Shown here piece by piece: positions 8,372 to 16,146 of a stretch of 64,000 bases of DNA (position 1 is the stretch's first letter; each line of letters starts with the position of its first letter). The notes beneath the pieces are model-generated. The model saw only the letters and a program-made list of their open reading frames with translations, was not told where the DNA came from and searched no databases. The DNA comes from CAIZQW01 sp942493055. GTDB taxonomy: Bacteria > Verrucomicrobiota > Kiritimatiellia > RFP12 > UBA1067. A program made the translations under genes and the position numbers. Where the stretch lies: positions 2,666,001 through 2,730,000 of the forward strand of contig OW818680.1 in assembly GCA_942493055.1 (NCBI GenBank), read 5' to 3'.

Positions 8372-9202
8372 ATGAAAAACGCACAAGCCATAACAAAACA
8401 AGGTTTCTTTGAGAACGCCCTCCTGACGATCGCAGCCCTGCTGATCGTGGGCGGTTTAATCCTCTTGCCGCTGCTGGTGATTCTGCACGCCGCGTTTGCA
8501 GAGGGATTCAACGTATGGCTGGCCAGCGTGAACGAACCGGATGCGCGCTCCGCCATCTATCTGACCCTCGGCGTGACTGCGGTCGTGGTTCCCCTCAACA
8601 CGCTCTTCGGCGTGGCCGCAGCCTGGGCCATCGCCAAATTCCGGTTCAAGGGCCGGAGCCTCCTGCTCTCGCTGGTGGACCTGCCCTTCGCGGTCTCGCC
8701 CGTAATCGCGGGCCTGATCTTCGTGCTGGTCTTCGGGCGCCAGGGGTGGTTCGGTGAGGCGCTGATCGAGCGCGGTTTAAAGGTCGTCTTCGGCATTCCC
8801 GGCATCCTGCTGGCCACGCTCTTCGTGACCTTCCCCTTTGTGGCGCGCGAATTGATCCCGCTCATGGCGGAACAGGGCTCTGAAGAGGAGCAGGCCGCGC
8901 TCAGCCTCGGGGCGACAGGCTGGCAGACGTTCAGAAAGGTGACCCTGCCGAACATTAAGTGGGGCTTGCTCTACGGCATCATCCTCTGCAATGCGCGAGC
9001 CATGGGCGAGTTCGGCGCGGTCTCCGTGGTCTCGGGTCATATCCGCGGGGAGACCAACACCTTGCCCCTGCACGTGGAGGTCCTGTACAACGAGTATAAT
9101 TTCACGGCGGCCTTTGCCTGCGCCTCGCTACTGGCAGGACTGGCCTTGGTGACACTTTTAATCAAGACGATCATAGAGATAAGAAGCAGTGAACAGTTCT
9201 AA
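8372..9202 (+). CDS. cysW: sulfate ABC transporter permease CysW
   Basis: The start is set at 8372, where MKNAQAITKQGFF opens a normal CysW N-terminus; the upstream frame from 8216 only translates repeat B. The protein is 276 aa with six membrane segments. It shows the EAA loop EEEQAALSLGATGWQTFRKV, the conserved VDLPFAVSPVIAGLIFVLVF, and NARAMGEFGAVSVVSGHI. It pairs with CysT. Only a poor ribosome site (AAGTTAAAG) precedes it. Its last codons and stop already lie in an 8-bp-periodic array (9195-9234). Confidence 0.93.
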   Translation: MKNAQAITKQGFFENALLTIAALLIVGGLILLPLLVILHAAFAEGFNVWLASVNEPDARSAIYLTLGVTAVVVPLNTLFGVAAAWAIAKFRFKGRSLLLSLVDLPFAVSPVIAGLIFVLVFGRQGWFGEALIERGLKVVFGIPGILLATLFVTFPFVARELIPLMAEQGSEEEQAALSLGATGWQTFRKVTLPNIKWGLLYGIILCNARAMGEFGAVSVVSGHIRGETNTLPLHVEVLYNEYNFTAAFACASLLAGLALVTLLIKTIIEIRSSEQF

Positions 9203-9405
9203 AGTGCTAAAGTTCGAGAGTTCTAAAGTTGAAGCAGCAGTTGGCTTGCGTCCTTGGGTCCTGCTGGCCTTGGGTCAAGCGTTGCAAGTCCCATGTCCCA
9301 TGTCCCAAGTCCTGATTCGACAAAGTGACATCGGTACTTGGGTACTACGGGACTAGGGCACTGAGACGAAGCGAATTGAATAAGGCAATAACGCAATAAG
9401 GCAAT
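9195..9405. repeat. cysW-cysA spacer made of four short-period arrays
   Basis: There are four separate arrays. AGTTCTAA-type 8-mers repeat five times at 9195-9234. GTCCCAT-type 7-mers repeat four times at 9288-9315. GGTACTTG, GGTACTAC, GGGACTAG and GGCACTGA are 8-mers at 9333-9364. AAGGCAAT, AACGCAAT and AAGGCAAT are 8-mers at 9382-9405. The words are unrelated to each other, but three of the four arrays share the 8-bp step. Confidence 0.8.
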
Positions 9406-9419
9406 TTTTTGGAGTTAAC

Positions 9420-10490
9420 ATGAGCATTACCATTCGAAACGTGAGCAAGACATTCGGGACGTTTCAGGCCCTTCGAGGTGTGAATCTGGAGGTGGCCTCC
9501 GGAAGTCTCACTGCCCTGCTGGGGCCCTCAGGCTCGGGCAAGACCACGCTGTTGCGCATTGTGGCTGGGCTGGAGAGTCTCGACGAGGGAAACGGCGGAG
9601 AGATCCTCTTCGACGGAACACCTGTCACCGCCAATCCCGTCAACCGCCGGCAAGTCGGTTTCGTCTTCCAACATTATGCGCTCTTCCGTCACATGACCGT
9701 CTTTGAGAACATCGCCTTCGGTCTGCGGGTCAAGCCGCGCAGCGAGCGGTTACCTGAGGCGGAGATCAAAGCGCGCGTCTTTGAATTGCTCAAGCTGATT
9801 CAGCTCGAACAGCTCGCGGATCGATTCCCCTCGCAGCTTTCCGGCGGACAACGCCAGCGCATCGCACTGGCGCGGGCCTTGGCGATTCAGCCGAAAGTCC
9901 TCTTGCTCGATGAACCGTTCGGCGCGCTCGATGCACAGGTGCGCACGGAACTGCGGCGCTGGTTGCGTCACCTGCATGATACGATTCACGTGACGAGCAT
10001 CTTTGTGACGCACGATCAGGAAGAGGCGCTCGAAGTGGCGGACAGCATTGTGGTGATGAACAAGGGACAAATCGAACAGGTCGGCGCGCCCAACGATGTC
10101 TTCCAGAATCCGGCATCGGAATTCGTGATGAAGTTTTTGGGCGACGTGAATGTCTTCCATGGCCGCATCCACGATGATCGCGGCGTCTTCACGGATGAGC
10201 ACAAGGGCGGGGATGAGAGCGTCCGCCTCCTGGTCCGTCCGCATGACTTGGACATCCAGTTGACACCCGGCACGGGTGTCAGCCTGCCCGCGAAGGTCTA
10301 CCGCGTGCTGACCGCCGGGCCGCTGGTGAAGATCGAGCTGCTCAACAGCCAGAACCAGTTAATCCAGGTTTACGTCCCGCACGAAACCTATCGGGTGACG
10401 CCCGTCAAAGCCGGTCATCAAGTCTACTTGGTGCCTAAGACGTCGCGTCTCTATGGCGAGGGCGTGGCACCTGTTGATTACGCGATTTAA
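9420..10490 (+). CDS. cysA: sulfate ABC transporter ATP-binding protein CysA
   Basis: The protein is 356 aa with the Walker A motif GPSGSGKTT (residues 35-43), Q-loop FVFQHYALFRHMT (~81-93), signature LSGGQRQR (140-147), Walker B LLLDEP (161-166), D-loop GALDAQ and the switch histidine in THDQEEA. The C-terminal ~115 residues are the regulatory/TOBE part typical of CysA (PHDLDIQL is the family landmark). The start has TGGAGT at a good distance. It hydrolyses ATP to drive sulfate import through CysT/CysW. Confidence 0.95.
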   Translation: MSITIRNVSKTFGTFQALRGVNLEVASGSLTALLGPSGSGKTTLLRIVAGLESLDEGNGGEILFDGTPVTANPVNRRQVGFVFQHYALFRHMTVFENIAFGLRVKPRSERLPEAEIKARVFELLKLIQLEQLADRFPSQLSGGQRQRIALARALAIQPKVLLLDEPFGALDAQVRTELRRWLRHLHDTIHVTSIFVTHDQEEALEVADSIVVMNKGQIEQVGAPNDVFQNPASEFVMKFLGDVNVFHGRIHDDRGVFTDEHKGGDESVRLLVRPHDLDIQLTPGTGVSLPAKVYRVLTAGPLVKIELLNSQNQLIQVYVPHETYRVTPVKAGHQVYLVPKTSRLYGEGVAPVDYAI

Positions 10491-10539
10491 AACCACGTTA
10501 GGCGATTGAAAATGTAACAGAGACCTGAGATATTTTTTA

Positions 10540-10657
10540 CCGCAAAGAACGCAGAGAACACAGAGAAAAGATGCAAAACGTAAGAAACAGAATGCTAAAA
10601 CCGACAAAAGCAAGGAATTTGGAAGTTGATCTTTGTGTTCTCTGCGTTCTTTGTGGT
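10540..10657. repeat. inverted repeat built of 9-bp words
   Basis: CGCAAAGAA, CGCAGAGAA and CACAGAGAA run at 10541-10567. The inverse words TTCTCTGCG and TTCTTTGTG run at 10639-10656. The ~25-bp arms pair almost perfectly around a ~70-bp loop in the cysA-cysH spacer. Similar 9-mers (TTCGTGTTT, TTCGTGGTA) occur near 33830-33856. Repeats of this look are common in environmental genomes. Confidence 0.75.
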
Positions 10658-10709
10658 GAATTTATGTATGCTGTAAACGGGTACCAGAAGAGGGACAGAA
10701 AGGATAAAA

Positions 10710-11414
10710 ATGAACACAGAAACCTGGAGAGATGAATTGGAAGGCAAGGACCCCGAAACCGTGCTCCGCTTGATGTGGGAGCGCTTCGGCAAGTCGCTGG
10801 TCTTTGCGACGTCGTTGTCCGCGGAAGACCAGATTGTGACAGAGATGATTGCACGGAACCATTGGCCGATCCCCTTTGTGACCTTGGATACAGGACGTCT
10901 CTTTCCTGAGACGTATGACCTGTTGGCCGAGACTGAAAAACGGTACAACATCAAGATCCAGATTTTCTTTCCAAAGGGCGAAGCCGTGGAACAGATGGTT
11001 TCGGAGCAGGGCGTGAACCTCTTCTACGACAGCATCGCCAACCGCAAGCGCTGCTGCCAGGTGCGCAAACTGGAGCCGCTGAAACGCGCGTTGTCCCCCT
11101 ATCGCGCCTGGATCTGCGGCTTGCGGCGCGAGCAGTCTGTCACGCGCGCCTTGGCCCGCGTGGTCGAGGACGATGCACTCAACGGAAAGGTGAAGATCAA
11201 TCCGCTGATCGATTGGACTGAAGCGCAGGTCTGGGGAACCCTTGCGGCGCGCAACATTCCCTACAATCCGCTCCATGACAAGGGATGTCCGAGCATCGGG
11301 TGCGCCTGCTGCACACGGGCCATCAAGCAGACCGAAGATGTCCGCGCAGGCCGCTGGTGGTGGGAAGAGCCGGAGCACAAGGAGTGCGGCCTGCACAGAG
11401 GACCGAATACATGA
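10710..11414 (+). CDS. cysH: assimilatory APS reductase (CysH family, [4Fe-4S] type)
   Basis: The protein is 234 aa with a PAPS-reductase fold; TSLSAEDQIVTEM is the nucleotide-binding loop and FVTLDTGRLFPETYDL the core strand. The cysteine pairs Cys115-Cys116 (RKRCCQVRK) and Cys198/Cys201 (SIGCACCTRA) are the iron-sulfur ligands that mark enzymes acting on APS. Cys226 in KECGLH is the catalytic cysteine. It reduces adenylylsulfate to sulfite without a PAPS step, which matches the dead kinase domain on CysN. AAAGGATA precedes the start. Confidence 0.93.
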   Translation: MNTETWRDELEGKDPETVLRLMWERFGKSLVFATSLSAEDQIVTEMIARNHWPIPFVTLDTGRLFPETYDLLAETEKRYNIKIQIFFPKGEAVEQMVSEQGVNLFYDSIANRKRCCQVRKLEPLKRALSPYRAWICGLRREQSVTRALARVVEDDALNGKVKINPLIDWTEAQVWGTLAARNIPYNPLHDKGCPSIGCACCTRAIKQTEDVRAGRWWWEEPEHKECGLHRGPNT

Positions 11415-11436
11415 ACGTGACGAGAGGGAATTAACG

Positions 11437-11612
11437 AGAGAGGAATAATGGAATGTTGGAATACTGGAATAGTGGAAGACGAGACCTCGCGGTCCCTCCC
11501 AGAACCCTGGAGGGCCACGCTCTGTCGTGGCCGGTTTCTACTGCGGACGTGACGTAGCACGTCCCTCCACCCCCATCATTCCACTATTCCAACATTCCAA
11601 CATTCCAACGAA
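11437..11612. repeat. composite repeat C: 8-bp-periodic arms around REP hairpins
   Basis: The left arm starts with ACGAGAGAGGAATA, nearly as in repeat B, followed by TGTTGGAA and TACTGGAA words. The right arm is TTCCACTA, TTCCAACA, TTCCAACA, TTCCAACG at 11579-11610. The core carries GGCCACG-CTCTGT-CGTGGCC (11513-11532) and GGACGTG-ACGTAG-CACGTCC (11545-11564). It lies between cysH and cysD. Confidence 0.8.
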
Positions 11613-11635
11613 GTATTTAGAAAGGAACAGCCATC

Positions 11636-12544
11636 ATGAGTGAAAAGACATTGAGTCAGTTAAGACAACTTGAAGCCGAGAGCATTCATATCTTCCGCGA
11701 TGCCGTGAGCCAGGCGCAGAACCCGATCCTGCTCTACTCCATCGGGAAAGATTCCTCGGTGCTGGTGCGGTTGGCCCAGAAGGCCTTCTATCCCGGACGC
11801 CTCCCCTTTAAACTGCTGCACATCGACTCCACCTGGAAATTCCGGGAGATGATCGCCTTCCGTGACCAGTTCTGCAAGGAACAGGGACTGGATCTGCTCG
11901 TGCATTCAAACGAGCAGGGACGCGCGGACGGGGTGAATCCCTTTGACTACGGCAGCCGGAAATACACGGACCTCATGAAGACGCAGGCCTTGCTGCAGGC
12001 GCTCAAGAAGGGCAAGTATGACCTGGCCTTTGGTGGTGCGCGCCGCGATGAAGAGAAGTCCCGCGCCAAAGAGCGCGTCTTCTCCTTCCGCGACAAGCAC
12101 CAGCAATGGGATCCCAAGAACCAGCGTCCGGAACTCTGGAACATCTACAACGCGCGCGTCAATCCTGACGAGAGCGTGCGCGTCTTCCCGCTATCGAATT
12201 GGACGGAGACCGATATCTGGCAGTATATCCGGATCGAGCAGATTCCGATCGTCCCGCTCTATTTCGCGGCGCCGCGTCCGGTCGTGGAACGCGATGGCCA
12301 GTGGATCATGGTGGATGACGAGCGCATGAGGCTCCGCCCCGGGGAGCGTCCCCAGGAACGCATGGTGCGCTTCCGCACGCTGGGCTGCTATCCGCTCACG
12401 GGGGCCGTTGAATCGCATGCCGCCACTGTCGAAGAGATCGTTGCCGAGACTTTGCAGGTCCGGGTCAGCGAACGCTCGACACGCGTCATCGACCACGACG
12501 GCGACTCCTCGATGGAGCAAAAGAAACGCGAAGGATATTTCTGA
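11636..12544 (+). CDS. cysD: sulfate adenylyltransferase subunit 2 (CysD)
   Basis: The protein is 302 aa, as expected. It has the ATP-pyrophosphatase loop LYSIGKDSSVL (Ser-Gly/Asp-type PP motif, residues 33-43), LLHIDSTWKFREMI, FGGARRDEEKSRAKER, and the conserved tail MEQKKREGYF. It makes APS from ATP and sulfate together with CysN, the GTPase next downstream. AAAGGAAC lies 5-6 bp before the start. All landmark regions are intact. Confidence 0.96.
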   Translation: MSEKTLSQLRQLEAESIHIFRDAVSQAQNPILLYSIGKDSSVLVRLAQKAFYPGRLPFKLLHIDSTWKFREMIAFRDQFCKEQGLDLLVHSNEQGRADGVNPFDYGSRKYTDLMKTQALLQALKKGKYDLAFGGARRDEEKSRAKERVFSFRDKHQQWDPKNQRPELWNIYNARVNPDESVRVFPLSNWTETDIWQYIRIEQIPIVPLYFAAPRPVVERDGQWIMVDDERMRLRPGERPQERMVRFRTLGCYPLTGAVESHAATVEEIVAETLQVRVSERSTRVIDHDGDSSMEQKKREGYF

Positions 12545-12550
12545 GGATAG

Positions 12551-12655
12551 ATTGCCTTATTGCGTGATTGCCTTATTGCCTTATTTTTTCAGATTTACTG
12601 ACACTTACTGACACTTTTTAAACTTACTGACACTGAAAAATGCCTTATTTTTTAG
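12551..12655. repeat. cysD-cysN spacer: 8-bp array followed by 10-bp array
   Basis: ATTGCCTT, ATTGCGTG, ATTGCCTT, ATTGCCTT and ATTTTTTC are 8-mers at 12551-12590. TTACTGACAC follows at 12595-12604, 12605-12614 and 12624-12633. The 8-mer is the inverse of the AAGGCAAT array at 9382-9405. The 10-mer is the inverse of GTGTCAGTAA found at 31337, 33623 and 35330. Confidence 0.8.
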
Positions 12656-12666
12656 GGAGACTCATT

Positions 12667-14532
12667 ATGAACGAAATTGGACTTTATCTGGACGAACATG
12701 AGAACAAGAATCTGTTGAGATTCATCACCTGCGGTTCCGTGGATGACGGCAAATCGACCCTCATCGGACGTCTGCTTTACGACAGCAAGCTGATCTACGA
12801 AGACCAGCTCAGCTCGTTGCAGGATGCTAGCGACAAGAACGGGACCACGGGCGCGGGGGAGATCGACTATGCGCTGCTACTTGACGGCCTCAAGGCTGAG
12901 CGCGAGCAGGGCATCACCATCGATGTGGCCTACCGCTACTTTTCAACACCGCAACGGAAGTTCATTATCGCGGACACCCCGGGACATGAACAGTATACGC
13001 GCAACATGGCCACAGGCGCCTCGACCGCCAACCTGGCGATCATCCTGATTGATGCGCGGTATGGCGTGGTGACGCAGACACGGCGTCATGCCTTCATCGC
13101 CTCACTGCTCGGCATCAAGCATCTGCTGGTCGCCGTGAACAAGATGGACATCGGCGGCTACAGCGAAGAGACCTTCCTGACCATCCGTCAGTCCTTCAGC
13201 GATTTTGCGCAGAAGCTCGACATCCCGGATATCCGCTTTGTGCCGGTTTCCGCGCTCAAGGGGACGAATGTCACTGTTCGCTCCCCGGAGCTGACGCCCT
13301 GGTATTCTGGGCCGTCCCTGCTGGAGATTCTGGAGACCGTCGACATTTCGCACGATGTCAACACGCGCGATTTCCGCTTCCCGGTGCAGGTGGTGATCCG
13401 TCCCCACCTCAACTTCCGGGGCTTCGCGGGAACCGTTGTCTCCGGAACAGTCAAACCCGGCGAGAAGATTCATGTGCTGCCTTCGCACAGGACCTCCATC
13501 GTCAAGCGCATTGTGACAGCGGACGGCGACCTCGCAGAAGCCTTCGCCCCTCAAGCCGTGACGCTCGAACTGGAAGACGAGGTGGATATCAGCAGCGGCG
13601 ACATGATCGTCCACGACAACAACCGGCCCGCCTTGAAGGACCGCTTCGAGGCTGTGGTGATCTGGATGAGCGAAACGCCGTTGAAGGCGGGTTCCAACTA
13701 TCTCGTGCGCCACGCGGGACGCTTTGTGAAGGCGCGTATTGAGGCGCTCGTCTATGCCATTGATGTCAACACCATGGAGCAGAAGGCTGTCGACGCATTG
13801 CCCTTGAACGGGATCGGACGCATTGTTGTGGAGACCACCAAGCCGCTCTACATCGATCCGTATGCCGTGAACCACGCCACGGGCAGTCTCGTCTTCGTGG
13901 ATGAACTCAGCAACGTGACGGCAGGCGCAGCCTTGGTGACGGATACCGTCTTCGTGGATCCTGATTCGGCGCGGGTCGTCTCAGACGGCAAGAGCCTGTT
14001 ACGGGATCATGTCGAACGCCGCGAATTCCATTGGGAAGCGGGACTGGTCACAGCCAAGGAGCGCCTGATCCGCAACCGCCATGTGGGCAAGAGCGTCATC
14101 GTGACAGGCTCTTCGGCGCAGGCCGTGAGCGACTTCGGCCGGCAACTCGAACAACGCCTCTTCCGGTTGAACTTGAACTCCTACTTCCTGGGGTTCTCGA
14201 GCCTCTCGCGCGGGCTGGCCTCGGATGTGACGGACAACCGATCAGAACACGACGCGCAGATCCAGCGGCTGGGCGAGTTGGCCCGTATTCTGACGGACGC
14301 GGGGTTGATCTTCATCACGGCGCTGCCAGCTGCGGATGACTATACCATCGAGCGGCTGAGCCTCCTGAACCAGCCGAACGATTTACTGGTGGTGTCCATC
14401 GAAGAGGCGGGCAAGCCGGCCTTAGGGGCTGCAACTATCACCCTCTCGGAAGAGACCCCAATCGCGGCGAAGGTGGAGGCCGTGCTCGCGCTCCTCGCGG
14501 GCAACCGCGTCATTCCTGAATATTGCATTTAA
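12667..14532 (+). CDS. cysN: sulfate adenylyltransferase subunit 1 (CysN) fused to a degenerate APS-kinase domain
   Basis: The start at 12667 has AGGGAGA upstream and gives 621 aa; an ATG at 12640 lies in the repeat spacer. Residues 1 to ~430 are a normal CysN GTPase: GSVDDGKST (23-31), EREQGITIDVAYRYF, DTPGHEQY, NKMD, then the translation-factor-like barrels. The last ~170 residues align with CysC in order, but the key motifs are gone. The P-loop position reads GSSAQAVSD instead of GLSGSGKST, and the DGDNVRHGL position reads GFSSLSRGL. The surroundings (IQRLGELARILTDAGLIFITA) are kept. So APS synthesis is likely intact and APS phosphorylation unlikely; a structural or regulatory role of the tail is inference. 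Confidence 0.92.
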   Translation: MNEIGLYLDEHENKNLLRFITCGSVDDGKSTLIGRLLYDSKLIYEDQLSSLQDASDKNGTTGAGEIDYALLLDGLKAEREQGITIDVAYRYFSTPQRKFIIADTPGHEQYTRNMATGASTANLAIILIDARYGVVTQTRRHAFIASLLGIKHLLVAVNKMDIGGYSEETFLTIRQSFSDFAQKLDIPDIRFVPVSALKGTNVTVRSPELTPWYSGPSLLEILETVDISHDVNTRDFRFPVQVVIRPHLNFRGFAGTVVSGTVKPGEKIHVLPSHRTSIVKRIVTADGDLAEAFAPQAVTLELEDEVDISSGDMIVHDNNRPALKDRFEAVVIWMSETPLKAGSNYLVRHAGRFVKARIEALVYAIDVNTMEQKAVDALPLNGIGRIVVETTKPLYIDPYAVNHATGSLVFVDELSNVTAGAALVTDTVFVDPDSARVVSDGKSLLRDHVERREFHWEAGLVTAKERLIRNRHVGKSVIVTGSSAQAVSDFGRQLEQRLFRLNLNSYFLGFSSLSRGLASDVTDNRSEHDAQIQRLGELARILTDAGLIFITALPAADDYTIERLSLLNQPNDLLVVSIEEAGKPALGAATITLSEETPIAAKVEAVLALLAGNRVIPEYCI

Positions 14533-14603
14533 AATGCATTTAAACGAAAGGCTGTGCTATTGAACCAGGAATCTGTTATGCTCTTTACTCACTGGAGAAT
14601 TGG

Positions 14604-16145
14604 ATGCACGAAAATTATACGACGATCAAGGATGGATTTGCCGACTTTGCGGCTGAACGGCTGACGGCTGAGGCGCTCAAGCCCATTGCCGCACCTTTTG
14701 GTATTTATCAACAGCGAGACGGGAGATTTATGGTCCGTGTACGTGTGAACGGCGGCGAGATTGACTGCGCAACGCTGACCGCCTTTGCCGATCTGCTCGA
14801 ACGCGTGGGCGGGCAGGCGCACCTGACTTCGCGGCAGGATATTCAATTGCACAACATTCCTGCGGACCGGGTGATGGAGGCTGTTCTGGAATGCGACCGT
14901 CTGGGTTGGCCCTTCAAGGGCGGCGGCGGCAACACCTACCGTAACATCATGGTCAGCAGCGAAAGCGGTCTTTCGCCAGACTCCTGCTTTGATGTCTATC
15001 CTTATGCGGAGGCGCTCAACCGCGCCATTCAAAACTTCGACAAGGCCTTTGCGCTCCCGCGCAAATTCAAGATCGGCTTCTACGCGAGCGGGAAAGATCT
15101 CCTGAAAGCCTCTGTCCAGGATCTCGGCTTCGTGGCTGTCCTCCGGGAGAGTGAGCGCGGCTTCCAAGTCTATGCCGGTGGCGGCTTGGGGCGCGACAGT
15201 GCGCCAGGCATCTGCCTGATCGAGTTTATGCCTGTCGAACGGCTTGTTGAAGCCACCTTTGCGATGATCTCGCTCTTCCACGACCATGGCGACCGGGCCA
15301 ACCGCAATCATGCCAGGCTCCGGTACCTGCTCAAGCGCATCGGCGCTGAGGAGTTCCGGAAACTCTATGCGGACTACTATGCGACCACAGAGGTCGCCGA
15401 GCCCTTTTCAGTCCAGATGCGCAGCCTGTCGATTGACGGACTCCATGACCGTTTCCTGCCGCCCCCGGCAGGCGTTGAGGCCAGCGCAGACTATGCCCGC
15501 TGGTCCGCTGTGGCGGTTTCGCCGACGCGTTTCGGCGAATGGGTCAAATCGGTCCGCCTCTTTGTCCCCTACGGCAACCTGACGCCTGTAGCCTTGCGTG
15601 CAATTGCGAAGCTCTCCTCGGATGTCGGCTCGGCCCGCCTGCGTCTGCTGACGGCTCAAGACATCCTGATCCCTGTTGTCGCGACATCGTCTCTGGCGTG
15701 GCTTTACCATCAACTGCGCCAGCGCCTGCCCGACGTGGATCTGACCTTCCGTTCGTTCAAGGGCCACATTGTGACCTGCGTCGGCGCGACGGTCTGCAAG
15801 CTCGGGATGGTCGATGCGCCTGCGATGGCGGACCGACTGGCCGAGGCGCTGGATCGTCTCATGCCCGAGGATCTGCACAAGCGCCAGGCCCTCCAGCGTT
15901 GGGTGGCGGACGAGGTGCGCATCTCGGGTTGCCCGAACGCCTGCTCTGCGCATCCTGCTGCGCAACTGGGCATCGGTTGCATCAATCACAAGGTCGACGG
16001 CGTCATCGCGCCGCATGCCCATGTCTACACAGGCGCAGGAGTCACGCACGGCCGTCCGCATCTCGCGAAAGACGAAACCGGCATCTGCTATCCTGTCGAC
16101 GCCTGGCTCGAGCGCGTCGAGAAACTCATTCTCGCTCGCATCTAA
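14604..16145 (+). CDS. sir: assimilatory sulfite reductase haemoprotein (ferredoxin-type, CysI/NirA family)
   Basis: The protein is 513 aa with the two-fold repeated ferrodoxin-like and haemoprotein domains of sulfite/nitrite reductases. The four siroheme/[4Fe-4S] ligands are visible: Cys392 and Cys398 (TCVGATVCKLG), Cys443 and Cys447 (SGCPNACSAH). LTSRQDIQLHNI in the N-terminal half binds substrate or siroheme in homologues. As the last step after CysH, sulfite reduction is the natural assignment, but nitrite reductase cannot be excluded by eye. TGGAGAATTGG precedes the start. No flavoprotein CysJ is nearby, so ferredoxin is the likely donor. The stop codon lies in the left end of the RAYT element. 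Confidence 0.88.
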   Translation: MHENYTTIKDGFADFAAERLTAEALKPIAAPFGIYQQRDGRFMVRVRVNGGEIDCATLTAFADLLERVGGQAHLTSRQDIQLHNIPADRVMEAVLECDRLGWPFKGGGGNTYRNIMVSSESGLSPDSCFDVYPYAEALNRAIQNFDKAFALPRKFKIGFYASGKDLLKASVQDLGFVAVLRESERGFQVYAGGGLGRDSAPGICLIEFMPVERLVEATFAMISLFHDHGDRANRNHARLRYLLKRIGAEEFRKLYADYYATTEVAEPFSVQMRSLSIDGLHDRFLPPPAGVEASADYARWSAVAVSPTRFGEWVKSVRLFVPYGNLTPVALRAIAKLSSDVGSARLRLLTAQDILIPVVATSSLAWLYHQLRQRLPDVDLTFRSFKGHIVTCVGATVCKLGMVDAPAMADRLAEALDRLMPEDLHKRQALQRWVADEVRISGCPNACSAHPAAQLGIGCINHKVDGVIAPHAHVYTGAGVTHGRPHLAKDETGICYPVDAWLERVEKLILARI

Positions 16146-16146
16146 G

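Noticed and set aside
9195..9405. CRISPR array
   Set aside because: Units are 7-8 bp with no spacers; no cas genes are present.
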